A stretch of DNA of 64,000 nucleotides from Astrothelium macrocarpum. Taxonomy: Eukaryota > Ascomycota > Dothideomycetes > Trypetheliales > Trypetheliaceae. The stretch spans positions 1 to 64,000 of the forward strand of contig JAGEMR010000091.1 in the NCBI GenBank assembly GCA_021030915.1, read 5' to 3'. This document shows, piece after piece, positions 20,854 to 31,184 of the stretch; the stretch's first letter is position 1; every line of letters starts with the position of its first letter. The notes beneath the pieces were generated by a model, which was not told the DNA's origin, ran no database searches, and saw nothing but the letters and a program-made list of their open reading frames with translations. The position numbers were made by a program, and so were the translations under genes.

Positions 20854-22299
20854 TCAATTTGTGCCATCATGGTGAAAAAAGTTCCTAAGCTGATCGGATG
20901 AGCCAAGATATTTTCTAATTAAATATTGACAATTCCTGCAAGGCGCCCAAAGATTTCCAAGATTGAAATCCTGTGGACTTTCAGGAATATCAGATTGTAT
21001 TGCTAGTCCGTAAAACTGCAAGTTGCTTTTACCTTGCATTAGCAATTCATCTCGCCGCCGACTACTTTGGTCAGCTATATAACCGTAAGACCATAAACTG
21101 ACTTAAGCATGCTTACCCGAACATATATAGGAATGGATATGTTTCAGCGCAGTTCCCGAAATGATTGCCAGGGGACTGATATCGTTGAAAATTTGGTGAA
21201 TTGTCAAATCCAGGATACTCAGACAATATGCTTTGAGGTAGAAGCTGATAGCGGCATTCTTTAATCTTTCGTTCCCACATTTTCCCGACCTTTTTTTCGT
21301 CTATTTCCCTGTGGCCTCTTGCAGTAATCCCAGCGAAAGAAGCGCCAAGGAAGAATTCCAGCTCGCAGTCGGGAGAGACGAGCCACGTACACTGATACAC
21401 GTGCGGAGGTTGGCCAGCACCTGATTTCTCGTTTCTCTTCGAGGCTATAACCCTACACCAGCGGGCATAGAGATAGGTCATTGGCCAAAAGAAATTTTCC
21501 CTGGTTGCACCGGAAGGAGCGCTTCCAGTCAAGGACAAAAACAATCCGAGTAGATCGTACGGGTTTATGTAATTGGTTCCCAAGTGTTGGTATGGGCAAG
21601 GAATGAATTTAAATCCCGTTTCATGCTTCTCTGGGTTCCATTCTGGGTTGAAGATTCGACGGACATGCTGGCCGGGCCAAAGCTCTTGGTCGAATTCCTG
21701 TTCGTCCTTGGCTAAATTGTATTGTGGAAGAAAGTCCTCAGCACCATACCGTTTGCTGACTATCGTATTATTACTGATTCGTATTCTTGTAGTTGTAGGA
21801 AGACTATAATATCGTCAGTTAAAATGCAAGACTGCCTTTCGATTCGAAGAACTTCATCACTCGATTCTGGCCAGGGTTTCCAGCACGTCGGCTACATCAA
21901 AGTCAATAGTTCAATGGTTGGATGGATTGGGTCAACCTGCTGGAAGGCATTTCTTGACTCGGAATACGACTAGACCCTCATTCTTTTTGGTTCACTTAAG
22001 AATGAGCGACGTCCATACCTGATCCTTCGAAGGTCATCCAATATATCTTTAAGCGGACCTATGTTTGCGTCTGGAACACCATAATCATCAGGCTTACGGG
22101 TTATTTCGGATAGGAAAGAGAATATCTGGAATTGCCGTGTGGCAGAGTAAGGCGGTTGTGTGTAGTTATATGGCGGAAGATTTACCTCTTGCCGGTCCCA
22201 TTCATATGGAGCCTTTCCTTTCAACCAATCGGGAAGCGTGTCGTTTTGCGCTAGAGGCGAAAATTTATCTTTAAAGGCTCGTAGGGTGTTAGTCGCCAT
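20854..22299 (-). CDS. Putative deaminase-fold protein (CAE ... PCxxC zinc site)
   Basis: Three exons, 22299-22019, 21803-21117 and 21064-20854, give 392 residues. The introns are 215 bp (GTATGG...TTATAG) and 52 bp (GTAAGC...CAAAG). The last acceptor is the least certain point, though phase agrees throughout. The C-terminal part has GNCAETYPF (Cys312, Glu314), then WAPCRNCQYLI (Cys365, Cys368). This is the arrangement of the cytidine-deaminase superfamily: (C/H)AE supplies one zinc ligand and the proton-shuttling glutamate, and PCxxC supplies two ligands. The 50-residue spacing is longer than in free-nucleoside deaminases. The N-terminal 250 residues contain YINPYDLLGLFLSLTG and other segments I do not recognise. 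No signal peptide. Substrate is unknown, and an inactive zinc-binding role is also possible. Confidence 0.6.
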
Positions 22300-23396
22300 A
22301 AAGCGTGGAGTGGTTTCGATACAAATTTATGAATTTCCAGCAAATGCTAAGGTCGACAAATGACAAAGCATGTAAAACCGGAGCTCGAAGTCGTCCTGAC
22401 TTGTGCGGAGAAGTCGCGATATTGAAATGGTGAACAGCTGGGAGGCTGAAGGCAAGTTTGATCAATTAAATTCATAGCCTGACGGCTCTAATCTCAGTCT
22501 GATGGCGTAACGGGCCAATCAATTGCGCAACCAGAGAAGCCACCAATAAGCGCATTTAGAAATTTCGCTCCTGGGGTGATCTATTAGACATACCCACCAG
22601 TGCAGCTCTGCATGATGTGCTGTCAACACAAAAAAGAAGGCAAAGTAGATTCAAGTTGGGGATGTGCATGGATACAAGTTCTAACCGAGAGGTTGTGCTG
22701 TCTGCGGCAACTGCTAGTACAGAAGCGGACGCGACCCGTGAAGGGAATGCATGAGTGGCGCAGTACTGGAAACACACCCACCACCCACAGATATTTATTC
22801 GTACGGTTTCTCCATGCACATAAAGTCGATACTCCTTATGACACGCTCAGATAGGTCAGCTCGCTGGGCTGTATCATTCGATACTCATTCAAATATATGA
22901 TCTGATGTTCTCTAGAGTTGTTGCTTGAAGTAGAGATTTGGACGTGTGCGCGCATACCACCATCTCAAAAAACAGCAAACTATACCATCCACACAGGCTT
23001 TGCGCCTTGGAGCTCGGCGCCTTTGACAGAAAGGAGATTTCGCGGCTTCATCTACTACGGCAGCTTGCTTTACTATGGGGAATGAGCCAGACGAAGTATA
23101 CAGTCACTTACTCACACGAAAGTCTCTCTCGAATATCAAGGGCCATTGTACTTCCACTACCGAAAGAGATCACACACACACAAAGCAAGGTGGAAAGCAA
23201 GGCTGAATATAAGGCTAGGATCAACGCTCAAGGCAGAGCTAAATAAGGCTGTAGCAAGTGTGAAAGCAATAATCTCCACTAAGGATACTCGCAAGAGAGC
23301 TCCGAGAGGCTCGCAAGAGACCCTCGGAGACATTGCGATTGGTTGTGATCATTAGAGCTTATCAATTTCCGACGCCTCTCCGGTTTTCAACCAACC
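22300..23396. other. Intergenic, nothing recognised
   Basis: About 1.1 kb between the divergent starts of the deaminase-like gene (22299, minus) and the small genes at 23.4-24.3 kb. Short frames only. A CACACACA run and CGCAAGAGA-type near-repeats occur at 23,170-23,330. Confidence 0.45.
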
Positions 23397-23522
23397 ATGG
23401 CACTGTACCGCAGCCTGACGGGCACTGCCGGGTACGAAGATGTCCACGAGGCTACACATCCCGCTTCGCATATGCTGGATGACTTCAAAGCCATCTACTT
23501 TGCCACCCAGCCTCCAACATAG
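23397..23522 (+). CDS. Small open frame, possibly a gene fragment
   Basis: An ATG in good context (ACCATGG) opens 41 codons (MALYRSLTGTAGYEDVHEAT and onward) ending TAG. No family recognised. It lies 75 bp before the next ATG on the same strand, so it might be an upstream open frame in the leader of the gene at 23597 or a chance frame. Confidence 0.2.
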   Translation: MALYRSLTGTAGYEDVHEATHPASHMLDDFKAIYFATQPPT

Positions 23523-23596
23523 TTTCCTAGCCTTTCAACCCTGCTTCCTGCATCTTCGATCGAATTATCCCTCAACTTGCAACATTCGAACGGATA

Positions 23597-24311
23597 ATGA
23601 ATCTCGTCCATAGCGCTGGAGTTGACATACAAATGCCTGATTCACGCCTACCACCCGACAGCAGAGCCGAGTCGAAAGGTCACAAGAAAAGGTCGAGTAC
23701 CTTCTTGACGAGCCCGAAAAAAGTCCTGAAAGAGCTTTTCACGGGAGGAGAATCCACTGGTATGAACGAAAAGTTCGGAAATTTTGATTCGCAATCCGCG
23801 AAAGTTACGATCAAAAAGGTGATTCGCTTCATTACAATGATACCCAAGGCTAATAGATTTCCAGTGTGAACACAAGTTCATTGCCCCCGAAGGCTGGACA
23901 AATGACTCAGAAGAGATGTTTGTCAAGCAGCGATACCAGAACACCGAAAGCGAAGGTTACGAATTGCTTCGGGATCTTGATCTCAAAATCGTAACACCCA
24001 TTATGTCTGAAACTCGCCAAGTCGGAGGCACCCTCCATATTTTTGAATCGGAAGGGAACTATTTCGTCTGGAATGTAATTGAGGCATCTGTTTACCGGTT
24101 CGAGGAAAAATCCCTGGAAAAAATTGTGGACACAATGACAGTAAATAATGGAGGATTTGAACATTTGAGTTTCGCAGATGAAGTCATGCCCGAGGCTAAG
24201 AAAACATCTTCAGGAGCCTTACCATCCCTCCAGTCTGGACGTGCGGGCGTATTAGCAAACGGTCTATCAAAACTTGGACTGGCCCCCCAAAAACTATCAA
24301 TCCATTTTTAA
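23597..24311 (+). CDS. Two-exon protein of unknown function
   Basis: Exons 23597-23818 and 23865-24311 flank a 46-bp intron (AAG|GTGATT...TTTCCAG). Both sides are in phase 0, giving 222 residues. The N-terminal quarter is basic and serine-rich (SKGHKKRSSTFLTSPKKVLK). After the junction the protein looks folded: CEHKFIAPEGWTNDSEEMF, YELLRDLDLKIVTPIM, GGTLHIFESEGNYFVWNVIE, then VYRFEEKSLEKIVDTMTVNN. The C-terminus is polar. The alternating strands ending in WN and VYR suggest a small alpha/beta domain, but I do not recognise the family. No signal peptide or membrane segment. It is the last intact-looking gene before about 6.9 kb of decayed sequence. Confidence 0.6.
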
Positions 24312-25096
24312 GATACCGCGAACTTTAGCTAATTAGGAGGTGGAAGAGAAACAATGAGCTCAGCGCATGTGAATAGGGAATTGGGTAGTTATACGAAGTA
24401 CACGCATGCACCACAGAGGACAGAAGTGTTTGAGCCATCCTGACTGCTTTGGGCTAAGTATCACTAACGCAATTTTTGTACTTCGGTTATCCGGCAGATG
24501 TTGTTTTCTAATTGTCTAAAAACCCTGTTCGTTATTTAGCTAAATTTCCAGTTTGGTAAAAATATACTTCGGGAGCGGTTCTGCTCGTTAAACTCTACTC
24601 CGGACATGGATTATCTAAAGAGTCTTTTGTAAGGTAATTGCTATGTCTAGTATCGCCGAAGTTCCGACTCTGGATGATAAGCGATAGGATTATCCGTCCA
24701 AGGGATGTTTATTCAATCATATAGGACTGGACAAGATATAGTGTGCGTGCACTTACCCGAAAGCATTGAAACCCGTCCGAATAAGGATAAGTTTCCTTAA
24801 GAGAGCAAAACCGAACCCCGATTCCCGGCATAGCGATGATGAGGAATCGATGCCAGAGGTGATATGGGTGGAGCCTCTTGAACCCTCACTCTTGGGGTAA
24901 GGTTTCCGTAGCTGGCATCTACGCGATCCCGTGCTGTCCAGATAGGCATTATGTTTTAGACAACGGTAATCGGCGTCGCAGGGATTCCTGAGCTACTATA
25001 TACCCCTTTTTGCTTTTCCGCACGAAGAATAATGGCTTGATTGTACCAAAGCCTATGTCTAGCGGATGCATTGGATGTCAATCTCTTTGCTAATTA

Positions 25097-25690
25097 TTCA
25101 CCATCTCTTCTGATGGCAAAGTTGAGCGAACTTGAAGGATTGTCTCGCGGGCATTTTTGAGATGAGTTTCCATGTCTTCCATCAGCTCCCCTCTCTTCAT
25201 TCTTAACGAGAGGGGCCTGTACCAGGCTTCCGGTGCCCAATGTAGATTAAGCGTTCTTGTTTAATAGGCCTGTCATTATAGTTAGCTGACAATATGACTC
25301 GACCGGAACTTGGATATCATTTAGCGGGCTTCCTTGACTACGAGGGGATACTGCAGGCCAATAGGCTCGACCGTGACGGAACTAACCGGCGCAACCTGTA
25401 TCGAACTCTGCATTGCAAACGACTACCGTGTCTCCATGGGTTGACTAAATCAATCTCCGTTTTTGGAGAATAAAGGTGTAGAAGCATTCGTCTTAAGGAT
25501 CGATCCTTCACAACCTCTAATGAGACAAGCAGCAGACCATCCTTCTTGCTGTCTGAATGTTAGCCCAATCTCCTGGACCCAGGTCAGATTCACTCACTGA
25601 CTCGAAAGTCATTTCTTGAGTCTTCTCGAAGTTATGTTTCTTTTGTGCTTAGCATTTGTTTCAATACTCTCGTTGTTGCGACCGCCGGCA
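25097..25690 (-). pseudogene. Coding-like but broken minus-strand sequence
   Basis: Several minus-strand pieces read like protein. A segment LREDSRNDFRV can be joined over a 45-bp intron-like sequence (GTGAGT...CTAACATTCAG) to SKKDGLLLVSLEVVKDRSLR and RMLLHLYSPKTEIDLVNPWR. Further 3' a separate frame gives MKRGELMEDMETHLKNARET and ILQVRSTLPSEEMVNN before a stop. Intervening frames contain stops and no complete model was possible. I do not recognise the family. It could be a decayed gene or one with more introns than I could place. Confidence 0.25.
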
Positions 25691-27035
25691 CCTTTTGACA
25701 AAAGTATCACTCCCTCATGCTAGTGCTATTTGCAAAATGGGAGAGAAATTCATGAAAAATGTGCCCTCGTTTCTCTGAAGGCAAATTCGCCAAGAGCTGC
25801 ATCTTCAAATGCGTCATTTGGCCGCGTTCACACGTTAACACGTACTGGCTCTTTATGGAGACCGATACACTTTGTGCAGATAATAGTTAGTTATCACGTA
25901 TTGTCATTATACTATGCAGTCTATCGTACAAACGGCCTGTGTCTGGTTGGATCAGATCTAAAATCAGACGGTTATTCTTACTTCCTTACCTGGTCTGTAA
26001 ACAGATTAGCGTCCAGATTAAACCTCGTCAACTAAGAGGGAAACATTGAGGGTGTATCCACAGTGTTTTCGATCAATTATCACCTGATCGTGAAGACAGT
26101 CAATTTTCACAGCACGCCTGCCATTTCCACTTTGTAGATCAAATCAAACCAATCTTTGTCCACAGCGTTATCCACGAATTTGACCTGACAGTGGGGCTGT
26201 CAAGTCTTGGGAAAAGAGATGAGAGAGCGGTGAGAAGGGCAAGATTTGAAGCTACAATCAGCAGCAACATTTGATTGTCAGCAGCGCTCTTCTACCATTG
26301 CGCCACCAGTCCCGTGCAGATAATCGGCATGATGACAGCATCAGCCTCTCCACTTGGGCAGGAGTCATAGGTTGTGGTACAAATCTGTTTAAGATTTCCA
26401 TCGCCGGTGCAGTCAGTTCTCTTCGCATCAATTTCCATCCTGGCGGGTATAAACAGAGAATGATGGTTTCTTCTGATGGATAGTTGAGATCAATGAGGGA
26501 GCGTGCGACGTGTTTTCTACCTACTCATATCAGGCTTAGGTAGTAGATTATGTAATCACACGCCTCAGCTTATCTTATCTCATTTACCTACCTAGTCCAT
26601 AGCCATACATTAAACAGTTTCACACACTCAGAACAGCTCCAACAACATGAATCGTCACTCGAGTTTCCATCTCATTACAGTTGGAAGCCATTTCCCCAGG
26701 TCAGGCCTCTTCGCTTTTAATATTCAACCAGGAGACCTTGCTTGTTTCACCAGTAATTTCTCGCATGGCATGTTGAGCATGGGATCTTTCTCATTATTCC
26801 CTCCCCTGAATCAGAATCAAGTTCTACGGCGTCGGCTTCCCCGTCCATAGTTTTGTCATTTGACAGGCCCCCGAGCCAGGTGACCAGGAATGAGGAAATG
26901 AAAATGGGCGAGAAAATTTTGTGAGAATGGGAACTAAGTATTCGATATTTTGCTAGCATCACATTAGCTTAAGTCGGAACTCGTAGTCCTGATAATCATA
27001 CCGAAATCGGAACAGGAGTCAATCTAATCAATTCT

Positions 27036-27360
27036 TCATATGGCTGATGCTGGGCCGCTTGATTCATCACAAAAGCAGAGCGATTGAAGACACGTTTTCT
27101 GTGAGGGCTGAGGACTGTCTTCGAACTCAACGACAGTGACATTCCTACCTGTCAGACTGAAGGTGATAGAGGAAGAGCAAACTATGATTTGAGGAGGGGC
27201 TAGCAGCGGCTGCTTCCACAATCCATGGTTCGTATCGTCATTGAAGTCCTCCATCTGGAAGAAAGTGTACGCATAATGATCATGGGTGATTCATGTTTCT
27301 GCGTTACCTCAAGACCCTCTGAAGCTGATCGCTCATCGTCCTCAAGGTTTGATTCATTGT
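27036..27360 (-). CDS. Possible small two-exon gene, unknown
   Basis: A 51-bp intron-like sequence (GAG|GTAACG...TTCTTCCAG) joins, in phase, an acidic segment (VDNESNLEDDERSASEGLE) to MEDFNDDTNHGLWKQPLLAP, IIVCSSSITFSLTGRNVTVV and a cysteine-containing end. No start codon precedes the first segment in that frame, so a 5' exon is missing or the whole is a chance arrangement. Confidence 0.22.
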
Positions 27361-29134
27361 CAACATGATGTATGAGACACCTGCTCTCAAGTATAATGAA
27401 AGTAAGACATTAAAAGGAGAGAGCGATGACGAGTAAGGCCGGATATTGAATGGTAAGAGAAATGATTAGTGGTCCATTGAGGGAGAAAAGAGAGGCAAGC
27501 AGCAAGTGTATGGGAGCCAATTGGAGAGATGCCCAGAGAAAAGCCGCATAATGATTATAGCACTTCTAATTCTGCTTTTTGGGATTGCTGTGTGAATGTT
27601 TTCGTTTGCTACCGCTTTCCCCCGGTTAATTCGCTTCGTGATCCCAAGAGGGCTCGGGGCTGCGACTGCAGCCTAGAAACCTTACATGGCGGCACACATT
27701 TCACACTATTAATACCTCGGATCATAACGGTAGGTTTTAGACCAGTGTTGAGACTTTGCCAAAACTTTCGGCATTCTGCAAAGATTTTAGACACTTGACC
27801 ACGGTACAAATTCCATCGTATAGCAAGGTGTCCTGATCTTACAAGATACATAGATTGTATTTATCAATCCATAAACAAGAGGGCAACCTTGCTGCGGCAT
27901 ATTTGATGTTCTAGGCAACTGACCATAATACTACACGCCCTGAAGACATGACCTTTTCATTACAAGTAGTAATGAAGGGGGAAAGCAGGTCCTGTATCGA
28001 ATCAGCGTGCTTCGAGAAATACCTTCTCCTAGATCATTCCAAACACGACCCCAGCACAAAACCGATCCCGAAAAGGTGCCGACCGAAATATTCTTTGGAT
28101 CCTGCAAACAGATGCTACGAATAAAGCCTGAATCAGTCTAAAAGCAACTGCTAGAATGGTTCGGCTTTTTTTTTTTTTTTTTTTTTCTTTCAGAATTGAC
28201 ACTGCAAAACGTTCGGTCAAAATGGTTCGTTTGTGCATCAGGGTTCGTGCTGGAAACAAGGACGAGAAAACTTCTATGGCATTCGTTCGTAGTAATCTGA
28301 AAGATTCAATCTCGACGATATTTGACCTGGGAAGAGTCAATGCCTTTCAGCAACTGATCAATGTCCTTATCCCCAGTCTACATAGGCTAGCTCGGGATGT
28401 TATTGAGCTTCAAAGATTTGACAAATGTACAGGTCTCTCAGTTGGACCAGATCATGTACACCATCAAGGCAGGCTTTTTCTCTTCTATTTTTCTCAGAAA
28501 TCGCTCACTATATACAACGTGGCAGATTGCCTATAGCCAGGCCCAATAACAAAATGTGGTATCAGTTGCGCTTTTAGGGGAAGGGGATAGAGTCATGGAC
28601 AGAGGCTGACCTCTCTCTCGAAATCGACCTGCGGCCAGCTCCGAAGAGCTTCAGCCGATTCGGGCCTGAGGTTCGGCCGAAATGCGCACCCGAGTCGATG
28701 ATCGGCGCGGATATACTTTAGTCCGAGCTAGTCCATACCTAAGTCACTGAGGGCTGGTGGGTTTCTAGTCCTTTACATCGCTGGATACTCGTTTATTCAG
28801 CAATTCAACTTATTGCTGCCATGACACCCAGAAGAAGGAAATATAAGCAAACGTTTCTGATTCACTCATAGTTCTAAATAAGACTTTCTAAAACCTAATT
28901 TAATACATGTTAAACTTAGGTGCTGCTGCTCCTGTCCCAGTTTTGTGGCCCAGGTGGGCTAAAGCAGCGGCAAATTGAGTTAAATTGGGCACCAGATTCC
29001 CCAGCACACAGCGTTATGGAAGGGCGGGGAGTTTTGATAGAAAAACCATCTCTCTTTCTCTGCAGTAGTTGAAGACGGAGACACTGGGACTGATCTCTAT
29101 ATATTGTTTGCTCGCGAAGGTACAGATACCTTGG

Positions 29135-29458
29135 TCATTGATGATTTGGGAGATACTCGACAGAGATGGGAGTCGCCGAAATCATAACTATAAGAGCCGA
29201 TCTCAATTTTCGAAAGGTCCAATTCAGGGAGATGTCCGGATGTTTGATGTTTATGGCTTCGTCGACAATCCTTAATTTAAATTTTATCTGGAGATTTTTG
29301 AGGCAGGCAGGCCATTCTATTGCTCTAACTGGGCTGTATTTGACATAACCTATCGCTACGCCCCTAGTTTCAGCTAGCCAGTCTTCTACTGCCGTTATAC
29401 CCTTTCGTAGATTCCAAATGTCAAGCGTTATGATATAGACGCGGCGACAGAATTTCAT
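29135..29458 (-). pseudogene. SNF2-family helicase relic (motifs II and III)
   Basis: The frame contains LRIVDEAINIKHPD followed about 20 residues later by LIVMISATPI. This is the SNF2-type DExx box (V-D-E-A-x-x-I-K-x-P) followed by motif III (S/T-A-T-P). The preceding WNLRKGITAVEDWLAETRG fits the variable segment before motif II. The Walker A region (motif I) and the second RecA-like domain are not visible, and the frame stops soon after SATP. It is therefore a fragment of a degraded gene. SNF2-like ATPases of this sort are common in fungal accessory regions. Confidence 0.5.
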
Positions 29459-31184
29459 ATCATTTCAAGCGTTGGGATGCCCTCTGTGCGGGTTGATCTC
29501 AAGGTTTTCTCTTCGTAGTGAATTTCGATGTGGGAAAAGCTGCTGATCTGTCTGAGCTGAGATCTGAGCTCTTCATGTCTCTGAAAGCAGCGGGAATAGG
29601 GAAGAGAATGCCTCTGCTTGGCCAGAGGTCTCTCGTAGATGTGCCGACCGCTAAGACAAGGCGTAACTAGCGAGTAATAGGAGAATCGCTGACAAAAGAG
29701 AAGCTGTAGCGGTAAGAATTAGAAAGAAGAATAGACGCGGTCGATGAGCACGCACTCTTGTCTGATGGGCGCTGAAATGAGCCCGCACGAGGGACAGTTT
29801 TTCTTAACCGGCGAAACAGGGCCCTGATTCCCCGGCATAACGATTACCTCAAGAAAGCGTGGTGCGTTAGTAAGCAATCCAATCTGGGTCTAGGAGATTA
29901 CGCTAGTTCAGAACTTCAGAAACTTCATTCACTGCATAAACTCATTTTCCTTTCCCTCACATGACCATCTTTGATCTTATCTAACGGTATCCAATCAAGT
30001 CACGTGCTTAGATCTTCTTAATCAGATAATCCATCTCCCAAATTTTACATCACCTCTCGTCTACTTCATCACTGGCCCTTTGTTTTGTGACAAAAATGCC
30101 GACCGAGAAAAAGGATTTCAAGATACCTCGTCCTCCTACTCCATTCTACAAATTTATGGTCTGGCGTATTCTACTGTACAGGTGCTTGGATTATAGCCGC
30201 CGAGCTTTCGTTCGAGAGCGATACTGAAGCATGATTGGCAGCGATTTTCCAACACGCGAACCAATCGGACGAGTGGCAAGGAGACTGCTTCAGCCTTACG
30301 GGAATTTCCCTTAATATTGCATATAGAACCCAAAGTAAAGCCTCTCAAAGCATACCAATGCCTCACATGTTTCGAAAATTCTCGGCGTTAATCAATGCGC
30401 TGTCTCAATACGAAAACCTTACTGTTGAAGAGTTCTATGGACAAAACATACCACATTGCGCTATCCATCTCACACTTGGGGCACCAATGGAATTCTGTTC
30501 AATGACATGAAGAAGGCAAAGAAAGCAACTCCAGGGATCGTATCTAGGCGAGCTAAGTTCGCGGCAAAGCTCCAGCCAGAGTCCAAGGCTCCATTGTCAA
30601 AGATGCAACCCGAAACCAAAGCACTGCGGAGCTATCCATGAAACACGGTTTTGTGAAAGTCTTGAATTGTTGCAGGCAAGCACAAAAAGACTGTATTGAA
30701 TTGGTGCAGATTGATACGTGTTGCTCTATATAGTCCCACTACCAGTGATAATGCCCTTCAAAAAGTGCGGTAATTATCGCCGAAACAATGGGAGTCACCG
30801 TCCAGTTTCAATGACTAGAATCAGTTGGACATATTTTTAATTCCTAACTTATACATTCTGGTCTTAGGATCTAAAATCTCCTCGGATCCTATTGGGTTGC
30901 CTTCTTATAGACATCCCAAATGTGCGACCTCGCTGTCCTCGGGCCTTGGCATGACGCCTTTCCTTTTTAGGACCAGTTTTCATCGTCCCGAACTTTTATA
31001 GCCTGACAGTCTTTCCGCTGGCTTTCTCCAACCAAACCAAAAAGGCAGCCAGTCAGTGCACAAGGCAATCGGATCCTCAGCTCGGTTTTTTGGTTTTCCA
31101 GACACATAAATTCTGCCGTGCCCCGCTCCCTGCTCGTCATGACACTATCTTCTTCACAGCCTATTCCGACAATACGGGGTTATC

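Larger units (their letters stand above)
24312..31184. other. Gene-poor accessory stretch with relics
   Basis: Nearly 6.9 kb without an intact gene. It contains a SNF2-helicase relic (29135-29458), a coding-like but broken stretch near 25.1-25.7 kb, a possible small gene near 27.0-27.4 kb, a 21-T homopolymer (28166-28186) and two dispersed copies of a 21-23 bp motif (24817-24837 and 29822-29844). It directly precedes the large NLR gene. Confidence 0.5.

Noticed and set aside
28156..28536. 126-codon plus-strand frame through a 21-T run
   Set aside because: Starts in a homopolymer that gives polyphenylalanine; the rest has no family resemblance or usable context.
30096..30230. Short plus-strand peptide beginning with KIPRPPTPFYKF, resembling the start of a mating-type HMG box
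   Set aside because: Nothing after it fits an HMG box in any frame, and no plausible splice joins were found.
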